Positions 1-5,557 of a stretch of DNA of 7,928 bases are shown piece after piece. A program made the position numbers and the translations under genes. Within the stretch, counting starts at the first letter, position 1. Each line of letters begins with the position of its first letter. Source of the stretch: JBGOUJ01 sp041477005. Lineage in GTDB: Bacteria; Acidobacteriota; Terriglobia; Bryobacterales; JACQDG01. A model generated the notes under the pieces. The model saw only the letters and a list, made by a program, of their open reading frames with translations. It did not search any database and had not been told where the DNA came from. The DNA is taken from assembly GCA_041477005.1 (NCBI GenBank), contig JBGOUJ010000368.1, positions 1-7,928 on the forward strand. Reading direction: 5' to 3'.

Positions 1-392
1 ATGCCGAAATTGCGGTAGAGCTTCTGCTTGGTGTCGCGCCCCTTCTGCTGGCCGATGACCATCACCTCGCGCTCCCCGAACCGGGCCATGCCGCAAACGA
101 TAGCCGGATCGTCGGCAAAGCGGCGGTCGCCGTGGATCTCCTGAAAGTTGGAAAACAGGCGGCTGACGTAATCCAGCGTGTGCGGCCGCTGGGCGTGGCG
201 GGCAAGCTGTACCCGCGCCCAGGCCATCGAGCCTTCCGCCCCCGTGCTCTGGCGCCGCAACGCTTCCACCTCCGCCGCCAGGTCGCTCAACAGCACATCG
301 ACGGCCGGGTCCGACTGGATGGCCCGCAGCTCGGCGATCTGGCTTTCGAGGTGCGCGATCCGCTCGCGAATCCATTTAGGGTCGATGCTCAT
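1..392 (-). CDS. accA: Acetyl-CoA carboxylase carboxyltransferase subunit alpha (N-terminal part, truncated by window edge)
   Basis: AccA is the alpha half of the carboxyltransferase that moves the carboxyl group from biotin-BCCP to acetyl-CoA, giving malonyl-CoA for fatty-acid synthesis; it works in the cytosol with AccD. About 130 residues are visible. They run from a coiled N-terminal helix (residues about 5-50, rich in E/L/R) to the family signature: LARHAQRPHTLDYV (63-76), HGDRRFADDPAIV (87-99) and MVIGQQKGRDTKQKLYRNFG (111-130), which align with the E. coli segments LARHPQRPYTLDYV, GDRAYADDKAIV and [20 protein letters not shown]. The catalytic crotonase-fold core lies beyond the window. 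The start is the ATG at 390-392; no clear Shine-Dalgarno precedes it. It follows dnaE on the same strand after a 121-base gap that holds a large hairpin repeat. The order dnaE-accA is also seen in E. coli. Confidence 0.95.
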   Translation of the reverse strand, partial: MSIDPKWIRERIAHLESQIAELRAIQSDPAVDVLLSDLAAEVEALRRQSTGAEGSMAWARVQLARHAQRPHTLDYVSRLFSNFQEIHGDRRFADDPAIVCGMARFGEREVMVIGQQKGRDTKQKLYRNFG

Positions 393-414
393 ATAAAGGA
401 ACGCCCAAGAAACC

Positions 415-499
415 AATGGAACCACAGATGAACACAGATAAACACAGATCGGACCGGTGTTTCGATCTGTGTTCATCTGTGTTCATCTGTGGTTCCATT
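415..499. repeat. Long inverted repeat built from a 10-base tandem unit, between dnaE and accA; possible dispersed palindromic element or terminator
   Basis: Arms 415-451 and 463-499 (37 bases each) are reverse complements except at one pair (A440 with C474), around an 11-base loop (452-462). Each arm has tandem 10-base units: ACCACAGATG, AACACAGATA and AACACAGATC at 421-450, mirrored by GTTCATCTGT repeats in the right arm. In RNA of the minus strand the single mismatch becomes a G-U wobble, so the transcript could pair along the whole stem. Just outside the arms in that RNA are an A-run on the 5' side (complement of T503-508) and a weak U-rich stretch (UUUCUU, 412-407) on the 3' side, which resembles an imperfect intrinsic terminator after dnaE. 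From memory, the ACAGATGAACACAGATG motif is scattered through many environmental bacterial genomes; I could not check that here. Confidence 0.85.
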
Positions 500-513
500 T
501 GATTTTTTCGGTC

Positions 514-3500
514 CTATCCCGGCACCGTCTCGACCGCCCCGGGCCCCAGAATCTTTTCCGCCGCGGCGCAAAACTCGCGGTCGGCGCGGACGCGCAATGC
601 CGAATCGAGCAGCACCACAAAATCCCCGTGCCGCTCCAGCCGGAAGCAAACGTCGGTCTCGCCGGGCTTGCTGCGAAACAGCTCCGCCAGCCGTTCGGCC
701 ACGTCCGATTCCGGCTCGCGCGGCAGCCGCACCCTCACGAACACCTGCCGGGGCAGCCGGATGCGCGCCACGTCGAGCGGCGTGATGTCGGAGACGGCCA
801 CTTTCGGCGGGCCGTTCTCATCCAGGCGCAGCGTCCCCCGCACCAGCACCGCCTGATCGGGCACGAGCATCGGGCGCAGAGATTCGAACGAAGCGGCGAA
901 GATCAGCAGATCCACGTTGCCGGAGCGGTCTTCGAGCACCACCGCCGCCCAGGGCTTGCCCTCCCGGTTCCGCTTTACAGTAACGCTGGAAAGGATGCCG
1001 CACAGCGCCACTTCGGCGTTCTGGCTTCCCTGCCCCGCCAGCGTCTCGATGGTCGAGCTGTCGGCCGTGGCCAGCTCTCGGATCTTTTCCTCGTAGTCGT
1101 TCAGCGGATGGCCGGTGACATAAAAGCCGAGCACTTCCTTCTCACCCTTCAGCAGCTCCCGTTCGGGCCACGGCTCGGCTGCGGGCAGCGTGTCGGCGGC
1201 GTGGGTCTCTTCCGGCGGCGGCGCGCCGAACAGGCCGTGCTGGCCGCTCTCGCGGTCGCGCCAGGCTTTCTGACCCGTTTCCATCGCGCGATCGACGGCC
1301 GCGTAGAGCTGCGCCCGCGTCCCGCCGAGCGAGTCCATCGCCCCGGCCTTGATCATGCTTTCGATGGCTCGCTTGTTGAGGGATTTCAGATCCACGTGCT
1401 CGCAGAAATAGAACAGCGAGCGGAAGCTCCCCTCCTCCCGGCGGGCGGCATCAATGGCCGCCACCGCGTTCTGCCCCAGGTTGCGGACCGCTCCCAGCCC
1501 GAACCGGATCGCTTCCCCGGCCGGCGTGAAGTTCCAGTCGCTCGAGTTCACGTCGGGCGGCAGCACCTTGATCCCCATCTCCCGGCACTCGTTGATGTAC
1601 TTCACGACCTTGGCCGTGTTGCCGGTCTCGGAGCTGAGCAGGGCCGACATGAACTCCACCGGGTAGTGCGCCTTCAGATACGCGGTCGCGTACGCGAGAT
1701 AGGCGTAAGCCGCCGAGTGCGACTTGTTGAACCCGTAGCCGGCGAACTGCTCCATCAGGTCGAAAAGCCTCTCGGCCTTCTTGCGCGGAAAGCCGCGACC
1801 CACCGCGCCCGTCATGAACCGCTCGCGCTGCGCGGCCATCTCCTCGGCCTTTTTCTTGCCCATCGCGCGGCGCAAAATGTCGGCCTCGCCGAGCGAGTAG
1901 CCGGCGATGCGGTTCGAGATCTGCATCACCTGTTCCTGGTAGAGGATCACGCCGTAAGTCTCGGCCAGAATCTCTTCGAGCTCCGCGAGATCGTAGGTGA
2001 TGGGTTTGCGACCGTGCTTGCGGTCGATAAAATCGGGGATCATGCCGCCCTGGATCGGGCCGGGGCGGTAGAGGGCGTTAAGCGCCGTGAGGTCCTCGAG
2101 CCGCGACGGTTGATAACGTCGCAGAATGTCCCGCATGCCCTCGCTTTCAAACTGGAACACGCCGCTGGTGAGGCCCTTCGAGTACAGCGCATACGTATCG
2201 GCGTCGTCGAGCGGCAGATCTTCGAGCACGATCTTCCGGCCCCGCGTCGTCTCGATCAGCTTCAGCGCGTCATCGACCACCGTGAGGGTGGTGAGGCCCA
2301 GGAAGTCCATCTTGAGAAGCGAGAGCTTCTCCAGGCCGTTCATGTCGTACTGCGTGACAATTTCGTCGCGATTTGTTTTATAGAGCGGAACCAGCTCCTG
2401 CAGCGGCTGCGGCGAGATCACCACGCCCGCGGCGTGGACCGAAGCGTTGCGCGCCACCCCTTCCAGCCGCTGCGCGATCTGGAGCAGCTCGGCCACCCGC
2501 GGATCTTTCTCCCCCGCTTCCTTCAGGCGCGGCTCCTGCTCCAGCGCATTCTTCAGCTTGATGTTGAGAACATTGGGGACGAGCTTGGTGAGCCGGTCGA
2601 CGTCGGCATAGGGCAAATCGAGCGCCCGCCCGACGTCTTTGATGGCCGCCTTCGCGGCCAGCGTCGAGAAGGTGATGATTTGCGCCACCCGCTCGCGGCC
2701 GTACTTCTCGGTGACATATTGGATGACCTCGCCCCGCCGGTTCATGCAGAAGTCGATGTCGATATCCGGCATCGAGATCCGCTCGGGGTTCAGGAACCGC
2801 TCGAAGAGCAGGCCGTATTGCAGCGGATCGAGGTCGGTGATCTGCATGGCATAGCTGACCAGGCTCCCGGCCGCCGATCCGCGCCCCGGGCCGACGGGGA
2901 TATTCCGCGACCTGGCAAAACGAATAAAGTCCCAAACGATAAGGAAATAGCCCGAAAACTTCATCTGCTGGATCATGCGAATTTCGCTGTCCAGCCGCTC
3001 CATGTATTCCGGCAAATCGTGCTTCAGCCGCCCCTCGGCCCGCAGGGCTTCCAGCCTCGCCCGCCGCTTCTCGAAACCCTGCCGGGCGATAAACTCGAAA
3101 TAGGTGTCGGCCGTGTGATCCTTCGGGACGTCAAAGTGCGGAAACGGCTCGGCGACTTTCTCGAGCTTGAGATTGCACCGCTGGGCGATCTCCCAGGTCC
3201 GGTCCAGGGCGTCCTCGCATTCCCCGAAGAGCCGCAGCATTTCGTCGCGCGACTTGAGATAGAAATCCGGCGTCGCCCATTTCATCCGCGCCGGGTCGGA
3301 CAGGGTCTTGCCGGTCTGGATGCACAGCAGCACCTCGTGGGCGCGGGCGTCCTCGCGGCGAAGGTAGTGCGAGTCGTTGGTGGCGACCAGCGGTATTCCC
3401 GCCTGCTGCGAGAGGCGGAAGACCTGCGGCAAAAGCCGCCGGTCCTGCTCCAGGCCGTGATCCTGCACTTCGAGGAAGAAGTTCCCCTTCCCGAAAATAT

Positions 3501-3990
3501 CGAGATAGGTGTAAGCGAGCCGGCGGCCGTCCTCGAATTCCTTGTCGAGCAGCGTCTCGTTGATCTCGCCCCGCAAGCACGCCGACATGGCGATCAGCCC
3601 CTTGCTGTGCGCGGCGAGCAGGTCTTTATCGATGCGCGGCTTGTAGTAGAAGCCTTCCAGGAACCCGCTCGAAACAAGTTGGATCAGGTTGCGGTAGCCA
3701 TCCATGTTCTCGCACAGCAGCACGAGGTGGTTGTACCGATTCGATTCACTGTTTACACTGCGGCTCTGCTGTGTGACGTAAACCTCGCAGCCGATGACCG
3801 GCTTGATCCCCCGCTTGTTGGCCTCGTCGTAAAACTGCACGGCGCCGAACAGGTTGCCGTGGTCGGTCATGGCCACCGCCGGCATGCCTTGCTTCTGCAC
3901 CAGATCCATCAACTGGGAGATTTCGCACGCGCCGTCCAGCAGGGAGTAATCGGTGTGGCAGTGGAGATGAACGAAGGGGGGAGTTGCCAT
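514..3990 (-). CDS. dnaE: DNA polymerase III subunit alpha (DnaE1-type)
   Basis: This is the replicative polymerase catalytic subunit, 1158 residues (E. coli DnaE is 1160). It opens with a PHP domain whose metal ligands look intact: HCHTDYS at 10-16, TDHGN at 42-46, GCE at 67-69, H88, C138 and ND-S-H at 205-208. E. coli has lost several of these (HLRVHS, TDFTN). The polymerase core has PVGPGRGSAAGSLVSY at 365-380, catalytic D409 and D411 in PDIDIDF (408-414), HAAGVVIS at 519-526 and the third aspartate D562 in KMDFLGL. FNKSHSAAYAYLAY (754-767) follows, then a helix-hairpin-helix region, a candidate beta-clamp motif QHGLF at 917-921, and an OB fold at about 994-1070 (CGILSSVTVKRN onward). The start is the ATG at 3988-3990, giving the usual FVHLH opening; no Shine-Dalgarno is evident. 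The stop is TAG. No intein or frameshift is seen. dnaE uses no TTA, CTA or TCA codons, which leaves a long open frame on the opposite strand. Confidence 0.98.
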   Translation of the reverse strand: MATPPFVHLHCHTDYSLLDGACEISQLMDLVQKQGMPAVAMTDHGNLFGAVQFYDEANKRGIKPVIGCEVYVTQQSRSVNSESNRYNHLVLLCENMDGYRNLIQLVSSGFLEGFYYKPRIDKDLLAAHSKGLIAMSACLRGEINETLLDKEFEDGRRLAYTYLDIFGKGNFFLEVQDHGLEQDRRLLPQVFRLSQQAGIPLVATNDSHYLRREDARAHEVLLCIQTGKTLSDPARMKWATPDFYLKSRDEMLRLFGECEDALDRTWEIAQRCNLKLEKVAEPFPHFDVPKDHTADTYFEFIARQGFEKRRARLEALRAEGRLKHDLPEYMERLDSEIRMIQQMKFSGYFLIVWDFIRFARSRNIPVGPGRGSAAGSLVSYAMQITDLDPLQYGLLFERFLNPERISMPDIDIDFCMNRRGEVIQYVTEKYGRERVAQIITFSTLAAKAAIKDVGRALDLPYADVDRLTKLVPNVLNIKLKNALEQEPRLKEAGEKDPRVAELLQIAQRLEGVARNASVHAAGVVISPQPLQELVPLYKTNRDEIVTQYDMNGLEKLSLLKMDFLGLTTLTVVDDALKLIETTRGRKIVLEDLPLDDADTYALYSKGLTSGVFQFESEGMRDILRRYQPSRLEDLTALNALYRPGPIQGGMIPDFIDRKHGRKPITYDLAELEEILAETYGVILYQEQVMQISNRIAGYSLGEADILRRAMGKKKAEEMAAQRERFMTGAVGRGFPRKKAERLFDLMEQFAGYGFNKSHSAAYAYLAYATAYLKAHYPVEFMSALLSSETGNTAKVVKYINECREMGIKVLPPDVNSSDWNFTPAGEAIRFGLGAVRNLGQNAVAAIDAARREEGSFRSLFYFCEHVDLKSLNKRAIESMIKAGAMDSLGGTRAQLYAAVDRAMETGQKAWRDRESGQHGLFGAPPPEETHAADTLPAAEPWPERELLKGEKEVLGFYVTGHPLNDYEEKIRELATADSSTIETLAGQGSQNAEVALCGILSSVTVKRNREGKPWAAVVLEDRSGNVDLLIFAASFESLRPMLVPDQAVLVRGTLRLDENGPPKVAVSDITPLDVARIRLPRQVFVRVRLPREPESDVAERLAELFRSKPGETDVCFRLERHGDFVVLLDSALRVRADREFCAAAEKILGPGAVETVPG

Positions 3991-3993
3991 GAG

Positions 3994-4011
3994 GTTTCAG
4001 TATACCGAAAC
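3994..4011. promoter_or_regulatory. 18-bp near-perfect palindrome with -10-like core directly upstream of dnaE
   Basis: The plus-strand sequence GTTTCAGTATACCGAAAC is a palindrome with one mismatched pair (A3999/C4006) and a perfect GTATAC centre. It ends 3 bp before the dnaE ATG. On the minus strand it contains TATACT (4004 down to 3999), five of six matches to a sigma-70 -10 box. A start of transcription about 7 bases later would fall almost on the ATG, so a leaderless or near-leaderless dnaE mRNA is possible, in keeping with the missing Shine-Dalgarno. No good -35 hexamer is visible at 16-18 bp spacing. A repressor site over the promoter is the natural reading. The palindrome itself is certain; its function is inferred. 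Confidence 0.4.
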
Positions 4012-4124
4012 GCTGAGTCCAGAGTTTTGAGCGAGCGAAGATCGAGCCAGTGATTCTGACACGTGCCTCGCTTGATGGGAAAGTGGCGCCTCGGAAGTTC
4101 CGGCCGCGGGAAGCGTGCGGCGGC

Positions 4125-4622
4125 CTAGCCGCGGGACTTCTCTTCCAGCGTTCGCCGCAGCACTGGCAAAACGGCCTTGTCTTTCTCGCCGGCCGTCTCG
4201 GCTTTGACCTGGATCAACCTGTCAAGGTTCAGCACGCGCACTTTCAGTCCCCGGTCGATCCGCATCTCCACCGTGTGGACGAGTAAGTCCTGGTAGGCAT
4301 CTCCCCTGCCAATCGCTCCGAGGAGGTCGAGTGGGCCAAAGCGCGTCATGAGAAGTTGATGGCCCGCTGAAGCCAAGTGCAACAGGCCGGGCTTGGCCTT
4401 TCTTTCTGGCTGGATCCGGTAGTACGCTCCAAGAGCAGCCAACGCCGTCAAGAGGCGGCGAAGGTTTTCCGGCTGTCGCGAATGCACCACGTCCAGGTCA
4501 AAGGTGCTGATCGGCGCGCCGTGGAGGACGGCGCAGACGCCCCCAACCACAATGAAATCGACCCGATGTTTGGCCAGGATGCGAAGGATTGCCAGGAAAT
4601 CAGGCTCTGGTTTTCGCGGCAC
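4125..4622 (-). CDS. Small nucleotidyltransferase-fold protein, second gene of an uncharacterised two-gene module
   Basis: The product has 165 residues. The N-terminal part carries a minimal nucleotidyltransferase signature: VVGGVCAVLHGAP at 25-37 followed by STFDLDVVH at 39-47, where the G-G pair and D42/D44 would bind the nucleotide and metal. A third acidic residue may be D99 in FGPLDLLG (95-102). The C-terminal LDRLIQVKAETAGEKDKA (133-150) matches the usual LI-x-K and KD end of such proteins. It has no membrane segment or signal peptide. The start is GTG at 4620-4622: an in-frame TGA at 4629-4631 excludes anything longer, and GAGG lies 4 bases upstream. It overlaps the preceding small gene by 23 bases, so the two are probably co-translated. 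The fold is shared by AbiEii/MenA-type toxins, antibiotic adenylyltransferases and MNT antitoxins, and I cannot tell which role applies. The substrate is unknown. Confidence 0.85.
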   Translation of the reverse strand: MPRKPEPDFLAILRILAKHRVDFIVVGGVCAVLHGAPISTFDLDVVHSRQPENLRRLLTALAALGAYYRIQPERKAKPGLLHLASAGHQLLMTRFGPLDLLGAIGRGDAYQDLLVHTVEMRIDRGLKVRVLNLDRLIQVKAETAGEKDKAVLPVLRRTLEEKSRG

Positions 4623-4779
4623 GCAACCTCATGATGGATCGGACATTCCGCTGGAGGACCCGGAGGCGCTCGGCGGGGGTCAGCGAGAGCATCCAGCGGA
4701 TCAGTGTTAGATCGACGCCATCCTCGCTATGGGTCGGCCGCCCGGCACTCTTCTGCGGTTTCCGTGGCTTCGCTCCCAT
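4600..4779 (-). CDS. Small basic protein (59 aa), partner gene upstream of the nucleotidyltransferase
   Basis: This short gene runs from an ATG at 4777-4779 to a TGA at 4600-4602. The product has a basic, probably flexible N-terminus (MGAKPRKPQKSAGRP) and then a helical segment, VDLTLIRWMLSLTPAERLRV at 22-41, continuing through VLQRNVRSIMRLRAA at 41-55. In my recollection the pattern LIRWMLSLTPAERL recurs in small proteins encoded just before nucleotidyltransferase genes in Acidobacteriota, Planctomycetota and similar bacteria. Support for coding comes from that pattern, the 23-base overlap with the next gene in another frame, and an upstream stop (TAG at 4783-4785) that closes the frame just before the ATG. 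GAGG lies about 10 bases upstream of the ATG. The role is unknown; an antitoxin or a regulator of the nucleotidyltransferase is a guess based on gene order. Confidence 0.7.
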   Translation of the reverse strand: MGAKPRKPQKSAGRPTHSEDGVDLTLIRWMLSLTPAERLRVLQRNVRSIMRLRAAKTRA

Positions 4780-4795
4780 TCCCTACCAGCCTCGT

Positions 4796-4805
4796 TATCT
4801 AGATA
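4796..4805. promoter_or_regulatory. 10-bp palindrome in the gap before the small-protein gene
   Basis: TATCTAGATA is a perfect palindrome in the 50-bp gap between the PIN toxin stop (4830) and the small-protein start (4779). The gap is locally AT-rich compared with the GC-rich surroundings, as promoters and operators often are. No convincing -35/-10 pair is seen and a 10-bp palindrome can arise by chance, so an operator is only a weak suggestion. Confidence 0.2.
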
Positions 4806-4829
4806 CCATAGTCCGTGCCGGGACCGGTT

Positions 4830-5282
4830 TCAGCGGGGCAGAGTTGCCGCGGGCCTTATCGACAACCCCTCGGCCCGAGCCAGTTTTCTTTGGCCGCCGT
4901 CGAAGGTGTACATCACTTCCGCCCTTAAGACCAAGGCCGCAGCGACATGCAGCAAGTCGAGCGTGCGGACGCCCAAATGGGACGTGTGCTTCCTCGCAAG
5001 CTGCTTTCCCCTTGTGTAAACGGCAGGAGGTAGCGGCGTCAGCGTCAAAACGCCTCCCGCGAGATCGCTCTGAAAAGCCAGATTGGCCTGTCGGACTTGC
5101 GCGGGATCGAGCTCCTTGCGAAAGAGGCGCAGCTCCAGCGCGTTGGTCAATTCCACTTCGCCAAAAGCCGTCAGCAGAAAAACCGTCTTCGCCTGCTTCA
5201 TTTCGGCCGCGGCCAGCGGCGAGTTGGCGTCCGGGGTGTAGAGAGAAACGAGAAAGCTGGTGTCGGCGTAGACGACCTTCAA
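4830..5282 (-). CDS. vapC: PIN-domain ribonuclease toxin, VapC type
   Basis: VapC-type toxins are small metal-dependent RNases that cut tRNA, rRNA or mRNA and are held inactive by their antitoxin. The 150-residue product is typical in length and has the expected acidic residues in order: D7 in VVYADTSFLVSLY (3-15), E42/E44 in FGEVELTNAL (40-49), D109 in TLDLLHVAAAL (107-117) and D128 in YTFDGG (125-130). The start is TTG at 5280-5282, chosen because it shares TTGA with the antitoxin stop, a 4-base overlap typical of coupled translation, and because AAAGGAA lies 6 bases upstream. Without this TTG the protein would lose its first catalytic aspartate region. The active site looks complete, so the toxin is probably functional. 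The RNA target cannot be predicted. Confidence 0.9.
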   Translation of the reverse strand: MKVVYADTSFLVSLYTPDANSPLAAAEMKQAKTVFLLTAFGEVELTNALELRLFRKELDPAQVRQANLAFQSDLAGGVLTLTPLPPAVYTRGKQLARKHTSHLGVRTLDLLHVAAALVLRAEVMYTFDGGQRKLARAEGLSIRPAATLPR

Positions 5283-5521
5283 TATCGGTTCCTTTCCTTC
5301 GCCAGCAGCTCCGGCCCGCTCACCTTCAGAACCTTGTTCCCGTAAATCCTCTTGAGCCTGGCCAGAAAGTCAGGACGGGCGCCGGACACTCTCCGCCCGG
5401 CCGGTACGAGGCGTGCGATCACCCGTTTTCGCCGGGTGATCTGAATCTCTTCCCCGTCTTGCAGGAGGCTCTCCACCTCCCGAAAGCGGTAGCGGAGGTC
5501 GCGAATGGATGCCGTTCTCAT
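5279..5521 (-). CDS. Phd/YefM-type antitoxin of the PIN toxin
   Basis: The 80-residue product starts MRTASIRDLRYRFREVESLL, continues with QDGEEIQITRRKRVIARLVP (21-40), and fits the Phd/YefM pattern: a DNA-binding N-terminal domain of the form M-x-T-A-S-[IV]-R-D-L-R with G-E-E-[IV]-x-I-T-R-R and a later I-A-R-L-V-P. The C-terminal part (about 45-80, basic and less ordered) would wrap the toxin. I chose the ATG at 5519-5521 because family members begin M-[KR]-T; an in-frame ATG at 5528-5530 would add only M-Y-H and lies within the -10-like hexamer. The stop TGA overlaps the toxin start. Such antitoxins usually bind their own promoter, and a 22-bp inverted repeat overlaps this start. Confidence 0.88.
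   Translation of the reverse strand: MRTASIRDLRYRFREVESLLQDGEEIQITRRKRVIARLVPAGRRVSGARPDFLARLKRIYGNKVLKVSGPELLAKERNRY
5289..5295 (-). promoter_or_regulatory. Ribosome binding site supporting the TTG start of the PIN toxin
   Basis: On the minus strand AAAGGAA sits 6 bases before the TTG at 5282-5280, inside the last codons of the antitoxin gene. It is the clearest Shine-Dalgarno in the window and supports the non-ATG start. Confidence 0.65.
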
Positions 5522-5542
5522 GTGATACATTGTAGCATCACA
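5521..5542 (-). promoter_or_regulatory. Candidate autoregulatory operator and -10 box of the antitoxin-toxin operon
   Basis: Arms TGTGAT (5521-5526) and ATCACA (5537-5542) form an inverted repeat with a 10-base centre. On the minus strand the centre contains TACAAT (5534-5529), five of six matches to the -10 consensus and itself part of the smaller inverted repeat TACA-A-TGTA. A transcript from it would start at about 5522, next to the ATG at 5521, and so be leaderless; this also explains the lack of a Shine-Dalgarno before the antitoxin. No clear -35 box is seen. The arm spacing is wrong for a CRP site (12 rather than 6 bases between TGTGA and TCACA). Confidence 0.45.
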
Positions 5543-5557
5543 TTCCGGAGCCGGCGT

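Noticed and set aside
421..490. CRISPR-like tandem repeats
   Set aside because: The 10-base units are contiguous with no spacers and arranged as two mirrored arms of one hairpin, which does not fit a CRISPR array.
457..4053. An open frame of about 1198 codons on the plus strand opposite dnaE
   Set aside because: Its codons are in exact register with dnaE codons, so it is the base-for-base complement. It stays open only because dnaE uses no TTA, CTA or TCA codons, as expected in a GC-rich genome. The translation is low-complexity, rich in R/H/V/L, with no family pattern, while dnaE has all its motifs.
4092..4102. Small palindrome CGGAAGTTCCG after the nucleotidyltransferase stop as a terminator
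   Set aside because: The stem is only five pairs with a one-base centre and no T-run follows on the minus strand.
5521..5542. CRP/FNR-type binding site
   Set aside because: TGTGA and TCACA are 12 bases apart rather than the 6 of a CRP site, and the location over a toxin-antitoxin start favours autoregulation.
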